The notes: generated from the letters alone by a model not told the origin. Shown: positions 27,276 through 36,603, counted from the stretch's first letter. The stretch is 64,000 bases of DNA from Pycnococcus provasolii (GCA_938743325.2 OW568869.1:868001-932000); one strand, 5' to 3'. Numbers and translations: made by a program.

Positions 27276-29696
27276 ATGCCGCCGCTACTTCTGCTTCTGC
27301 TCTTTTCGTGTCTGCTCCTTTGTTCTTCAAATGCTTTGGCGCAAGCTTATAATAAGGGATACGGTGATGACGCGACCACCTTCTCAACACCTAAACAAAC
27401 GTCTTCGGTTTCCATGGAACAAGAACAGCAGGAAGTTGCGGCGGAAGTCTCGATGGGAGTTCCCGTCAACTGGGCGGCGCCGGACTCCATCGTGGAATTC
27501 TCCGTCGCCATACTCAAAAAAACAAAACAAACAAACGATAAGGCGCTCGTGTGGGACCTGCACTGCGGGGGATCACTCGTCGCACCCAAGTTCATCTTGT
27601 CTGCAGCACACTGCTTCTGCGGCCTAGGAGGGTCCACCGACGGGAACGACTACCGCGTGCTCATCGGAGCGTACAACTATTTAAGCAACCCGCTGCCCCT
27701 CTACCTTGGCGACGTCACCAACACGGGATCGGGATGCAACGGCAACGGGCCGTGCGTCGTGACACCTGGACAATTCGGCTCCGACTACTCGACGCGAGTC
27801 GAGCAGATTGACATCAAGAGCATCTTCTGCGCCAGCCGGTTCAGCAGAAATGTCCCAAACGGATTTCTCAGAGGATTCGACGCCGCCGTGATCCAACTCA
27901 AAAACAGCTCCAGCCACACACCCGTCAGCTTGAATTTTGACATCAAAAAGCCGTTCGAGGGGAAGATTGCAACCGTCGTGGGATACGGCAACACGAACCA
28001 ATTTGCAAAGCTGAACCAAAATGAGACCACCTCCATAAGCAAATTCCAGCGGCGCAGCCAGGGTTTGCTTAGGGCGGACATACCCATCGTGGGGCGCAAG
28101 AAGTGCTTCCCAGAGTTTGGCGCCGGATCGAGAGTGCCATGCGCGGTGGGCAAGAAAGTGAGTGGGACTGTCAAGTCGCTTCCAGGATTTGACGACAACA
28201 GTGAGGTGGGACAGAGGCAGCAGGCTGACCGCTACTGGGCACTCCAAAAATCAAAAACGAGCGGAGGGTCGATGAGCTCTGGTTTGTACCCCAGCGCGCC
28301 ACAAATTGCCGAGTTTCCTTGGACGGCTGGTGGACGTCATCGCCGGCAAAGCCGACGTCATCTGTCGTTCTACAGCTACAAAGAGCCTAGCTACGGGTAC
28401 AAGGATCCGTATTCGTATGACTACGGCTACAAGGGTGACGACAAGGACAACTACAACTATGGCTACAACAAGTACTACAACGTCGACTACAAGAACAACT
28501 ACAAATACGGATACGACAAGTACAGCTACAACAACACAAAAGGCTGCAAAGTGAAAGTCGACGGAGAGTGCGTGCATTCTAGCCTGTACCCGTACGGATC
28601 GTATCCCGGCAGCAAGCTGACGTGGCGTGGGATGTACGGAGGACTGCTCGGCGGGCAGGGCAAGACTGGGTACTACCCAAAGGCGATGACTCCAGCATGG
28701 GATTTTGGCAAGCCGATCGACGTGAATGAAAGCTACAAAACAGCCTTGCTGTATCCGTGCGAACGGGTTGGCTATGGACTGCCAAACTACTGCGCACCGC
28801 AGTTGTACAATTGCAAAGACGGCGAGAAAAAGCAGAACGTTACCAAAAATCCGCCATCGGAGGTGCGGAACATCCACACGATGATCTGTGCGGGCGACCT
28901 GTACTTTGGCGGCAAGGATGCTTGCCAAGGAGACAGCGGCGGCCCGCTTCTGATCCGTGCACCGCACGTTCGCTCAGGTTGGCTGCAAGTTGGCATCACG
29001 TCGTGGGGCGGCGGATGTGGACAGGCAAGCTATCCAGGCGTGTACACGTCGGTAGCAGACGTGCAGGACTTTCTGCGGGACATCCTTGGCGTCGGGACGA
29101 TGAATCAGAGCATACCCACCTCCGGCGTGGTACCTCGCAAAGCTTGCGCGCGCGATGACGTGGCTGGCCAAAATGCGGACACGTGCACGCTCGTTGAGCA
29201 GGTTGGAGCTGGGCTCGCCAAGGAGGTGGCGACGAGTGCGCTGGCCATCGCCGCCGCGTTGTCTGCGAAGAAGAAAGCTACGCGCGCAATCACGCGAAGC
29301 GCGGCTTTGACTGGCGCGGATTCTGCCGGACGTGCCGTCGCACGCGTGCGCGACAAAAAGGACAGGAAGGAAGAGCAGCAGGAGGGGGGAGCTGTCGATC
29401 TGGTGGGCGTGAAATCAGCAACGGACATCGAAGCGGAGGAATCGATCACCACACTGGAGGAGGCGCTGAATGCGACGCGCGGCGAAAGTGCAGCCGCATT
29501 CTGCAGCGCTGCCGACGAAGTGTTCAGCATTATTGGTCTTGCTAATGACGAGCTGCACGAACGCGTTGAGCGAGCACACGCGAGATTGCGAGTGCTTGCT
29601 GCTCGCGAGGAGCACCTAAACGAACAAGCGAAACAAGCTGGCGAGTTTGTCAAAAGGGCGATTGACGCGTGGGAGACAATGAGTAGAGGTGTGTAG
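27276..29696 (+). CDS. Secreted S1 trypsin-like protease with Tyr-rich insert and C-terminal extension
   Basis: Encodes 806 residues, starting with a strong signal peptide (1-23). The S1 fold is intact at key residues: His112 (LSAAHC), Asp202 (GFDAAVIQL) and Ser554 ([10 protein letters not shown]), with the late motif [21 protein letters not shown]. Between Asp and Ser lies an insert of about 230 residues beyond normal spacing. It contains a Tyr/Lys/Gly/Asp-rich stretch at 364-420 ([20 protein letters not shown]) like that in the gene at 13420. After the protease fold, about 190 residues form a charged, Ala-rich helical C-terminus (630-806). The substrate is unknown. Extracellular action, perhaps on matrix proteins, is inference. 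No intron is seen. Confidence 0.85.
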   Translation: MPPLLLLLLFSCLLLCSSNALAQAYNKGYGDDATTFSTPKQTSSVSMEQEQQEVAAEVSMGVPVNWAAPDSIVEFSVAILKKTKQTNDKALVWDLHCGGSLVAPKFILSAAHCFCGLGGSTDGNDYRVLIGAYNYLSNPLPLYLGDVTNTGSGCNGNGPCVVTPGQFGSDYSTRVEQIDIKSIFCASRFSRNVPNGFLRGFDAAVIQLKNSSSHTPVSLNFDIKKPFEGKIATVVGYGNTNQFAKLNQNETTSISKFQRRSQGLLRADIPIVGRKKCFPEFGAGSRVPCAVGKKVSGTVKSLPGFDDNSEVGQRQQADRYWALQKSKTSGGSMSSGLYPSAPQIAEFPWTAGGRHRRQSRRHLSFYSYKEPSYGYKDPYSYDYGYKGDDKDNYNYGYNKYYNVDYKNNYKYGYDKYSYNNTKGCKVKVDGECVHSSLYPYGSYPGSKLTWRGMYGGLLGGQGKTGYYPKAMTPAWDFGKPIDVNESYKTALLYPCERVGYGLPNYCAPQLYNCKDGEKKQNVTKNPPSEVRNIHTMICAGDLYFGGKDACQGDSGGPLLIRAPHVRSGWLQVGITSWGGGCGQASYPGVYTSVADVQDFLRDILGVGTMNQSIPTSGVVPRKACARDDVAGQNADTCTLVEQVGAGLAKEVATSALAIAAALSAKKKATRAITRSAALTGADSAGRAVARVRDKKDRKEEQQEGGAVDLVGVKSATDIEAEESITTLEEALNATRGESAAAFCSAADEVFSIIGLANDELHERVERAHARLRVLAAREEHLNEQAKQAGEFVKRAIDAWETMSRGV

Positions 29697-29767
29697 TTTG
29701 TGGTTTTGTGATTTTTGATACATAGGATGGTTGTCTTGTATACAGTCAGTGCACAGTTGTTTACAGT

Positions 29768-30550
29768 CTAATCCATCTCATACAATCCTGTTGGTACAGC
29801 AGTCCTGGCTTTTCTTCGATAGCGATACACGAAGTTGCCGGCGTCATCCTCCTCAGGTTCGAAGGTCTGCTGCCACACCTTGCCATCCTCTTCGAAAAGC
29901 CAAGTCCTGCCGCTCGGCGGCTCGTACGACACGACAAGCAACTCAGCACCGTCGTGAAGCACTCGCGCAAACTCAGCAACCACCTTCAACGCTTCCGCGC
30001 GACTCGTCTCGCCGTCGTAGGGACAGCCTCGATCACGGCTTCCTTCCGGATTGTCGCGCGTGATTCTTCGCGACGCGGACTTTTCCCACCAGACAGCTTG
30101 GTCAAAGTCGTTCAGCACGGCGTCCAAGAGCCCCTTGTCAACCACGGCTACGCAGCTGTCTTCACCCACCACGCCACGCATATCACGACAGTCCGCGACG
30201 GCGTACCGCACCGTAGACCCTGGCGGCTTGCTCTCGTCCATCATCTGAACGACAGTCTCGGAGAAGTCCACTGCCAGGATGTCTCTGAATCCCGCGTCAC
30301 TGAGCGTCTGCGCGAGCGTCGAGTTTCCACATCCCACCTCAAGTATGCGCCCGTTTCCGTCGGCAAGGTCCGCCGGTGTCGTCTGCATGTACGGCAAGAC
30401 GTCGTCCGCCATGGCGAGCCAGTCGAACGTGAGTTCCCGTCTCGGGTCGTGATCTCCGTCTTCATCTCGCGCGCCGAGCGCGCACTGCTGGTACCGCGCG
30501 TCCCAGTACGCCACAGACGCGTAGGAGGACAGGCGAGACATAGGTGCCAT
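29768..30550 (-). CDS. EEF1AKMT4/METTL13-like class I methyltransferase
   Basis: Encodes 260 residues from the ATG at 30550 (a second ATG is 9 bp downstream). The SAM-binding motif ILEVGCGNSTLAQTLSDAGF, the acidic loop ILAVDFSETVVQMM, the VADCRDM motif and the VVDKGLLDAVL segment match the EEF1AKMT4/METTL13 N-terminal type, as does the N-terminal YWDARYQ. These enzymes methylate lysines of elongation factor 1A and related targets; the exact substrate here is inferred from the family. It converges with the protease gene, 71 bp apart. Confidence 0.85.
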   Translation of the reverse strand: MAPMSRLSSYASVAYWDARYQQCALGARDEDGDHDPRRELTFDWLAMADDVLPYMQTTPADLADGNGRILEVGCGNSTLAQTLSDAGFRDILAVDFSETVVQMMDESKPPGSTVRYAVADCRDMRGVVGEDSCVAVVDKGLLDAVLNDFDQAVWWEKSASRRITRDNPEGSRDRGCPYDGETSRAEALKVVAEFARVLHDGAELLVVSYEPPSGRTWLFEEDGKVWQQTFEPEEDDAGNFVYRYRRKARTAVPTGLYEMD

Positions 30551-30930
30551 AGGTGCCAACTATGAGTACCACGACGCTCGTCTGCTGTCCCAAATACCAC
30601 CTGTGTTTGGAAAAGGAATGACCCCGAGTCCAATTGCCAGTTTGCGGCCGGGATGGGACTTGGGAGGGCTCCTCTTGACCGCCTTAATGACGTTGATGCA
30701 ACACCGGCCGCATTCTACCGGACTAAACCTTTACTGTATTCGTCAGGGTTGGGGTTATAGAGTGATACAACCTTCGAAATCACCTGCGCAATGTACAAAA
30801 ACGCGCAGTGAATGGCACCGGTGAATGGGGCTGAATGGTGCAAGTGAATGTTGTGAATGGACGACCGCTGGACGGAGTAAAGTACACTTCATTACTGAAT
30901 GAGGGATCTCAGCTTAGCTCTATCTTGTCA
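30551..30930. other. Intergenic region, METTL 5' flank
   Basis: About 380 bp holding the methyltransferase promoter and the 3' flank of the oxygenase gene, including dispersed element copy C at 30860-30903 and GTGAATGG repeats at 30810-30860. No gene is seen. Confidence 0.4.
30860..30903 (-). repeat. Dispersed 3'-flank element, copy C
   Basis: It reads GACGACCGCTGGACGGAGTA then AAGTACACTTCATTACTGAA. The stop codon of the minus-strand oxygenase gene is 28 bp away. It is related to copies at 18731 and 25315. Confidence 0.6.
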
Positions 30931-32181
30931 TCACACAGACGGCACGAAGCACGCGTCGTAGGCCACGAGCGGTTCACCGTCCAGCACAGCCGTGCCGCCG
31001 TCTTGCGTGCGCTCCCAAACGGGAAACACAGCTTGGGGCGTGACGACGCGCGGCTCGGCGTCCGACGACACATCCGTCAGTTTACCACGAACGAGCCTCA
31101 CTAGTTCGTCTTTACGTAATGCACGAATGTGGCCTAGTCCTGCGGCGGGTGCTGGCTTTGCGGCACCTTTCGCGTCGATGGTATCCCAGAACGCGCACAT
31201 CCAAGTGATCCTACACGCGTTGTCGTCCGTCGGCGCGGGTCCACGACCCGGGATCACGCCGTGAAGCAGACGGCCGTCGAACACGGTGAGTCTGCCAAAC
31301 GCGGGCATGACTAACCAACCTCGTCCGCACGCGTTGGCATTATCGCGAGTTTGTGTCGTGACGAGAGTAGGTCCGCCAACGCCTTCTGCGCCAAGGGAGA
31401 GAACGGCGCTGGCAATCGGATGTCTCGGTCCGTCGGCGCCGTCACCCTCCGCGTCGCTGTCAAAGTGAAGCTGGTGTCCTCTGCCGTGCCTTCTGCAGTG
31501 AACCCACCACTCGACGAATCGTGCCTTTTGCACGGCGGGGAAGAGACGTGCAGCAACGTCACGAATCGCGTGAACGCATGCGTCCATAGGATCAGCTGTG
31601 ACTGGTGGCATTTCGCCGTAAGCTTTGAGGCTGTGAACGTAGGAGAAGAACGGAATCGGCGGTCCGTCGACGTCGTAGCCGTGCACGTCCCAGAACTGCG
31701 ACGTTCTTGCGAATGCACTGGTGAGTCGCGCCAGCGCCCACACCGGTACAGCGTCGTCGAGAATGTGCACGTAAGGCGCCGCCTCCTTTTGCGCCCTGCT
31801 TTTTTCCTGACAAGTCCTTCGTCGTGCTTGTTGCTTGTTCATCACCTGGTACGCGAGAACGCTCCTTGCGAGACGCCATTCGTACCCAAGTTTACGCAGG
31901 ATATCGTTCGCGCACGCCTGAGCGCGTGTTCTTGTTCTCTGCGCGAGCTTGAGCGCGATGCGCTCTGTGGCTTTCCGAATCTTTCGCGCGTTCGTTCCTC
32001 TGCTGATCCGTTTGAATGATCGGCGTCGCACGGCTGTCGCGACGGATGGCGAGAGCCACGTGACGGGCGTGCGCGCCGTGCGCGTGTACCGCCTTGAGTG
32101 CCTCTTCTTAGAGTGCGCCGCGTGGAACCGAGCGAACGGCACGTAGCGGCACATATCCACATCTTCTGCTGAGTGCGCCAT
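30931..32181 (-). CDS. 2OG-Fe(II) oxygenase (prolyl-hydroxylase-like fold)
   Basis: Encodes 416 residues from the ATG at 32181. The C-terminal catalytic part has the iron-binding HxD of HQLHFDSDAEG, a GGPTLVTTQ strand, the distal His of FDGRLLHGVIPGRG and an Arg in CRITWMCAFW suited to 2-oxoglutarate binding. This is the 2OG-Fe(II) double-stranded beta-helix order. The N-terminal 130 residues are very basic (RRRSFKRISRGTNARKIRK), so nuclear or nucleolar location is possible. Proline hydroxylation of wall proteins is another option, but no signal peptide supports it. A MITE-like element lies only 16 bp before the start. Confidence 0.75.
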   Translation of the reverse strand: MAHSAEDVDMCRYVPFARFHAAHSKKRHSRRYTRTARTPVTWLSPSVATAVRRRSFKRISRGTNARKIRKATERIALKLAQRTRTRAQACANDILRKLGYEWRLARSVLAYQVMNKQQARRRTCQEKSRAQKEAAPYVHILDDAVPVWALARLTSAFARTSQFWDVHGYDVDGPPIPFFSYVHSLKAYGEMPPVTADPMDACVHAIRDVAARLFPAVQKARFVEWWVHCRRHGRGHQLHFDSDAEGDGADGPRHPIASAVLSLGAEGVGGPTLVTTQTRDNANACGRGWLVMPAFGRLTVFDGRLLHGVIPGRGPAPTDDNACRITWMCAFWDTIDAKGAAKPAPAAGLGHIRALRKDELVRLVRGKLTDVSSDAEPRVVTPQAVFPVWERTQDGGTAVLDGEPLVAYDACFVPSV

Positions 32182-32609
32182 TTCTCACAACTAAGTACTA
32201 TGACATTTCCCCTAAAACATGACCGCCAAAAGTTCCAAAGTTTGATTTCTCGACCTGCGGACGCGACCAAAAAAAAAGTTGAAAAAGTTTGCGCTGGGCC
32301 GTAACCAGCGAAATGGTCGCAAAATCAAACTTTTGAGGGCCCTAACCTCATAGGGGGCGAATTGGTCGCAAAATCAAACTTTGGGGAAAAACTTTGGCGG
32401 TCATGTTTTCGGGGAAATGTCATAGCTAGGGGATGCTGTGATGGAGTGCAAGGCGGCGGCGTCCGGGACGGGAGCTAACCCTAGACTAAGGTTAGTTCAA
32501 ACCCTAACCCGAACCCGAACCCCCTCTGGTTCGCTTCAACCAAGCTGCCACGGTGGAAGGAAATACTCTGCGACCGACTTTTTCACCCCTGTCAGAGGCA
32601 GCGGTGGTT
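32182..32609. promoter_or_regulatory. Divergent promoter region carrying a MITE-like insert
   Basis: The region between the oxygenase and ABP1-like genes holds the element at 32198-32425. After it come CTAACCCTAG at 32476 and AAACCCTAACCCGAACCCGA at 32499. Little other DNA is left for promoter function. Confidence 0.5.
32198..32425. mobile_element. MITE-like element, 228 bp, long imperfect terminal inverted repeats
   Basis: The left end CTATGACATTTCCCC, then TAAAACATGACCGCCAAA, is mirrored at the right end with one early change and small gaps. Similarity continues inward to AAAGTTTGATTT, about 45-50 bp per arm. The internal DNA repeats ATGGTCGCAAAATCAAACTT as direct copies near 32313 and 32353. 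There is no coding capacity. A target-site duplication is not obvious, so exact ends may differ by a few bases. Confidence 0.65.
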
Positions 32610-33158
32610 ATGGGGCCGATGACGGCTCCAGTGATCTTTGGCGTGTTACTCACATGGATCCTGGTGGTGGCCACTTTTTGTCACGTGAATGCCTCGCCTC
32701 TGGTCATCCCGTTCCCGCAGCCACGCACCTTCGGCCGGCCGGGACTCAAGCACGCGACGCTGTACGGCGCCGTACTACACAAGGCGAAACACATTGAAGT
32801 GTGGAGGCAGTCGTTCGAAAAAAACACGTCCACGCCGATACACAGCCACGACAGCGAGGAGGTGTTCGTCGGACTCGACGGGAAGGGTGTGCTCAAGTAC
32901 TGGCACGACGATAAACGGCGCGTTGTGGAAGTATCCGTGGGAAAAGACATGACTTGGAGTGTGCCGCCAAAAGTCAGGCACCAAATAGTGGGAACGTCAG
33001 CGGCGCCGCCACTTCTGTTTGTTGTCACGTTCAACAATCCACCAATGAAGGCGACGACGTACCAAAGTTGGGAACCCTCCGATGCCGGTAAACTGTCGTT
33101 CCCCTACCTCTTCGACAGAGGCGGCGGCGACGACAACGACAACGATAACGAGCTGTAA
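32610..33158 (+). CDS. ABP1-like cupin (auxin-binding protein 1 family), secretory
   Basis: Encodes 182 residues. A hydrophobic signal segment at 5-28 (IFGVLLTWILVVATF) precedes a small cupin. It follows plant ABP1 closely: GAVLHKAKHIEVWRQSFEKN, then TPIHSHDSEEVFVGLDGKG with metal ligands His78, His80 and Glu84, then a VRHQIVGT His, and PPMKATTYQSWEPSDAGKLS with FPYLFD near the end. ABP1 sits in the ER and apoplast. The last four residues are DNEL, reminiscent of the KDEL of plant ABP1, but the third residue is Glu rather than the canonical spacing of acidic residues. Auxin binding is not shown. TGTAA overlaps the stop. Confidence 0.85.
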   Translation: MGPMTAPVIFGVLLTWILVVATFCHVNASPLVIPFPQPRTFGRPGLKHATLYGAVLHKAKHIEVWRQSFEKNTSTPIHSHDSEEVFVGLDGKGVLKYWHDDKRRVVEVSVGKDMTWSVPPKVRHQIVGTSAAPPLLFVVTFNNPPMKATTYQSWEPSDAGKLSFPYLFDRGGGDDNDNDNEL

Positions 33159-33192
33159 AGTGTCTGTACTACGAAAAGGTTCCCACAAACAG

Positions 33193-35175
33193 TTACAGCC
33201 CAAAGTCGCCTCCTGAGCCACTAAGTGCCGCGGGAAGGAGCGTGAGGATGCTAAACACGACGATGAAACCTGTCAATGTCGATCGCGAATCTCCATCTGG
33301 CGGGCTCACCGTGTCCCGAATCACACGCTCGGGTGTTCTGCTAGTGAAGATGACCAGGAGACCGTACGGGAGAGACAGGCTGCTTCCGAGGAATCCCAAG
33401 CCTAAGCCGAGATACGAGAAGAGCGAGGTTGCCGCGAGAGCCGCCTGGCCCCACGCCGCGCCAACAGCCTTTCCACCATCGAGGCTTCCCACGGGCAGGC
33501 CCGTCAGCGCGCACGTCGTCAGTCCGCACCAGCCTGCGATGAAGGCGGGATGCACGAAAACGAGTGAGGCGCCAGCCGAGGCGGAGGCGGCCGAGGCGGT
33601 GGCGGTGGCGGGTAGAAGCGCGGAGCTGATCGTGCCGAGAAGCAGGCTCGAGCGGAACAGCACTGCTGGCGTGGGAATGTACGATTCGATGTCTGATGGG
33701 TCGGCACCGACTGAGACGAGCAGGCCGTAGATGAACAGCCCGAGGCTCACGCCGAAGCTCGCGACCCAGGCGGCTGCATGAATGTCAAAGTAGTCCGCGC
33801 GATTGTCCACAAGCGTCTTTGTTCGCGTGAGAATGCCGAACGTTCCCAGCTGCGCGTTGGGCAGCGTGAATGGCGCGCCGATTGCGACGCCCTTGCTTGA
33901 TCCAACGACACGGCGCGTAATGTCACCCGTAATCTGCGCGGCGAGCACGCCGCCGGCGATGGGAAGCGCGCCGGCGATAAGGCTGATGGGATCGAAGTTT
34001 GCCACAACGTCGGGCAGAGGAACGTCGCTGGCGAAGTTGTCCGGGTTAGAAAAGAACACAAGCACCTCGCGAGGCACCTTGGCGGACTGCGCAACCACGC
34101 CGAGTTGTATGGCTGAGACGCTGGCGAGCCCAAGCAGGAAGACGGAGGCGACGTACTGCCACCCTTGTGTTGGTGGCGGCACGGCGCGCTCGCGAGGCAC
34201 GACGAGGAAGGCGACGCGAGGCTCTTCCTCCGGCCCGCGCGGCGAGAAGGCGTCGTCGATGTCGCGCTGCTCGACGAGGAAGACGGCAAACTTGTCGTCG
34301 AAGATTTCCTTCGTCTTGGCGGAGACGGAGGCGAACACCTCCTTTCGGTCGCCACGCAGATTGCCGCGGAAGACGTGGCCGCCCTCGATGTCCTCGTTCG
34401 CCTCACTTCCTGTGATCCAGAACGTGCTCTGGTTGAACACCTTGTCGCGGAAGACGCGTACGTCCTGCGTGGACACCTTGGCGTCGTCGCGGATCATGTT
34501 CAGGACGGTGTCAAACTCCTCGCGCAGCCGTTCCTTGCCCTCTTTCCGCTCCGTGTCCGAAAGCTCGCTGTCCTCGCTTCCAATTTCGCGCGCCCTTTCC
34601 GCGATGCGATTCAGCACAGCCTGCACGTCGTCGCCGTCTCCAGCCTCCGCGGCACCCTTTTCGGACGTCGTCGTCGTCGTCGCTGTGTCGGAGGATGGCC
34701 TTTTCGAGGCTAATCTCGCCTCCTCGCGTGCCTCTTTCTCCTCCTCCTTTTTCCTCTCCTCCTCCTCATCTATGCCCAGGATAGCGTCTAGGTCGGAGAG
34801 CGTGCGTCGCGTCTTTGCTTCCTGTTCTTCGGGCGTGAGCTGCGGTCTCGGCGGCTTCGGCGGTGTCGGCGGCGGTGGCGGTGGTGTGGTTGCGTCTGCC
34901 GTGGCTTCCGCTTTGGTTTGTTCTGTCGTCGTCGTTCCTTCTTCAGCAAGCTCGTTATTCTCCTCTAGCTTTTTGGAGTCGGAGGAGTCGTCGTTGTCGT
35001 TCTTCTTGTCGTTCTTTCCTCCTCCGAAGAGGTTCGAGAATATGCGCGCGGCGACAAAACGCTGAGATAGGTGAGGAGAACGACGAGGGTGCCGACGAGG
35101 ATGAAACGCTGACCGGCGCACAACGTGATGAGCCCGCGAGTGTGACGTGACTCGCAGGGAACATGCTGGCGCCAT
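33193..35175 (-). CDS. EGY3-like chloroplast site-2-protease homologue without zinc motif
   Basis: Encodes 660 residues. EGY proteins are thylakoid or envelope intramembrane S2P homologues. A basic N-terminus fits a transit peptide. An acidic, coiled linker with a Pro run follows (about 60-190), then the EGY core: HVFRGNLRG, FDDKFAVFLVEQRD, then about eight hydrophobic segments including APFTLPNAQLGTFGILTRTK and GWCGLTTCALTGLPVGSLDG. Where active EGY proteins have HExxH, this sequence reads AAQITGDITRR, so no zinc site is visible. That matches EGY3-type pseudoproteases. The ATG at 35175 is the first in frame. Confidence 0.85.
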   Translation of the reverse strand: MAPACSLRVTSHSRAHHVVRRSAFHPRRHPRRSPHLSQRFVAARIFSNLFGGGKNDKKNDNDDSSDSKKLEENNELAEEGTTTTEQTKAEATADATTPPPPPPTPPKPPRPQLTPEEQEAKTRRTLSDLDAILGIDEEEERKKEEEKEAREEARLASKRPSSDTATTTTTSEKGAAEAGDGDDVQAVLNRIAERAREIGSEDSELSDTERKEGKERLREEFDTVLNMIRDDAKVSTQDVRVFRDKVFNQSTFWITGSEANEDIEGGHVFRGNLRGDRKEVFASVSAKTKEIFDDKFAVFLVEQRDIDDAFSPRGPEEEPRVAFLVVPRERAVPPPTQGWQYVASVFLLGLASVSAIQLGVVAQSAKVPREVLVFFSNPDNFASDVPLPDVVANFDPISLIAGALPIAGGVLAAQITGDITRRVVGSSKGVAIGAPFTLPNAQLGTFGILTRTKTLVDNRADYFDIHAAAWVASFGVSLGLFIYGLLVSVGADPSDIESYIPTPAVLFRSSLLLGTISSALLPATATASAASASAGASLVFVHPAFIAGWCGLTTCALTGLPVGSLDGGKAVGAAWGQAALAATSLFSYLGLGLGFLGSSLSLPYGLLVIFTSRTPERVIRDTVSPPDGDSRSTLTGFIVVFSILTLLPAALSGSGGDFGL

Positions 35176-35583
35176 GACGAGACTGATCCAAAAAAGGAAA
35201 TGGAGGAGCTTCTTAGGAACAGTGTGTGGCGATAAGAGATATCAACGACAATGACCTGAGATGAACCTCAAAGGGAAGGGGGACCGTAGGGGTATCCCCT
35301 CAGGGACAGCCTGAGTGAGTCATTCCAGAACCCTCGGGAACAATGGGTTACGACTTACGGGGATGGATCCACCATGTCCCTCCCTCCCTTCCCTGCACCA
35401 CAGCCTTGGGATCTTTTCTTTTCTTGTCAGCTTGTGCGTGTCGCTTGCTTCGGGGTTTTAGTACTCGGCTTGTTTTGTTGTTGGCGTCGGCCTCCCTCTT
35501 CCTGTCTTCGTCAGATTGCGTCGTCTTAATTTCCATTCCGTGATTTCCGTGCCCAGGCTCATCATACTGTACTCTTGGTCATA
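35176..35583. other. Divergent promoter region between EGY3-like and MsrA genes
   Basis: About 400 bp shared by two genes for plastid-targeted products. No repeats of note and no coding frame beyond short chance ones. Confidence 0.45.
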
Positions 35584-36603
35584 ATGATCGCTCGCCCCTC
35601 TTATTTGTTATCTTCACACAACAGTGCTCCTGCTCCTGGCTGGAAGGGCGCCGGAAGTGCTGGGCGCACTTCTACGCTCATCTCGGCGTCGGCATCGGCG
35701 TCGGCGGGTACCTCCCCCTCCAAGGGCACGAATGGCAGTGCTTCGCAAGCGAAATGTGGTAGTGGTGCGACGATGCGGCGGTCTCTGCTCGCTGGCGGGC
35801 TGCTGCTCGCGGGATCCACGCTCGTCATCACAGGCTCGGAAGCGGCGAGGCCGCTCGCCGCACTCGCGGCGGAGGAACAGACGGCAACAGCTGACAAGCA
35901 GGTGTCCGTGTACTTCGGCTCGGGGTGCTTCTGGCACGTGCAGCACGAATTCGTCGTCGCCGAGCAGAGCCTGCTCGCGAGAGAAAAGCTCGCCATCACC
36001 GCGAGGGCGGGATACGCGGGAGGAGAGGGAACCGTGCGCGTCGATGGCATGGACACGACGTGCTACCACTCCGTCAGCTTTCCCGGAAGCGACGCAAGCC
36101 GCGCCGACTACGGAAGGCTCGGACACGGTGAGGTGGTTGGCATGACCATACCAGAGTCGAAGGTGTACGACTTCGCCGCCGAGTACTTCAAGCTGCTCGA
36201 CGGGAACGGCGACAGGCCTGACAAGGCGGACCGTGGACCGGAGTACCGGAGCCTGATTGGCATACCCGGCGGCGTGAACGGCCCGCTCTTCCAGGCGGTG
36301 GCGCGCGCAGCCTCCGAGAAGGAGATGAACAAGGGCGGGAAGATTCAGCTGCTTGCCGGGAAGGGAAGTGACGCGGACACGCTCGGCAAGCGCGCCGTGT
36401 GGGTGTACGACACGAACAGCCACCCGTTCCACCAGGCGGAGGTGTACCATCAGTTCCACGACGGCTTCTTTCCGGGCGAGGACTATCCACGCACGTACAA
36501 CGGCATGCAGCAGGAGCTCGTTCGTTCTGGTGCGCTGCAGGGCACGGGTTGTCCGGACAGCGTCGTGCGCGACCAGTCCGGGCGGTGGGTGTACGGCGCT
36601 TAG
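35584..36603 (+). CDS. MsrA-type methionine sulfoxide reductase, probable thylakoid-lumen form
   Basis: Encodes 339 residues. MsrA reduces methionine-S-sulfoxide in proteins. The catalytic GCFW lies at residues 114-117 (Cys115), followed by RAGYAGGEG, GHGEVVGM, RGPEYRSLIGIPGG and HQFHDGFFPGEDYP. The N-terminus is long: a Ser/Ala/Thr-rich stretch (1-60) fits a chloroplast transit peptide. It is followed by RRSLLAGGLLLAGSTLV and a small-residue site LAALAAEE, the form of a Tat lumen signal with twin Arg at 65-66. The first ATG is 35584. GTGTAA follows the stop. Confidence 0.87.
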   Translation: MIARPSYLLSSHNSAPAPGWKGAGSAGRTSTLISASASASAGTSPSKGTNGSASQAKCGSGATMRRSLLAGGLLLAGSTLVITGSEAARPLAALAAEEQTATADKQVSVYFGSGCFWHVQHEFVVAEQSLLAREKLAITARAGYAGGEGTVRVDGMDTTCYHSVSFPGSDASRADYGRLGHGEVVGMTIPESKVYDFAAEYFKLLDGNGDRPDKADRGPEYRSLIGIPGGVNGPLFQAVARAASEKEMNKGGKIQLLAGKGSDADTLGKRAVWVYDTNSHPFHQAEVYHQFHDGFFPGEDYPRTYNGMQQELVRSGALQGTGCPDSVVRDQSGRWVYGA

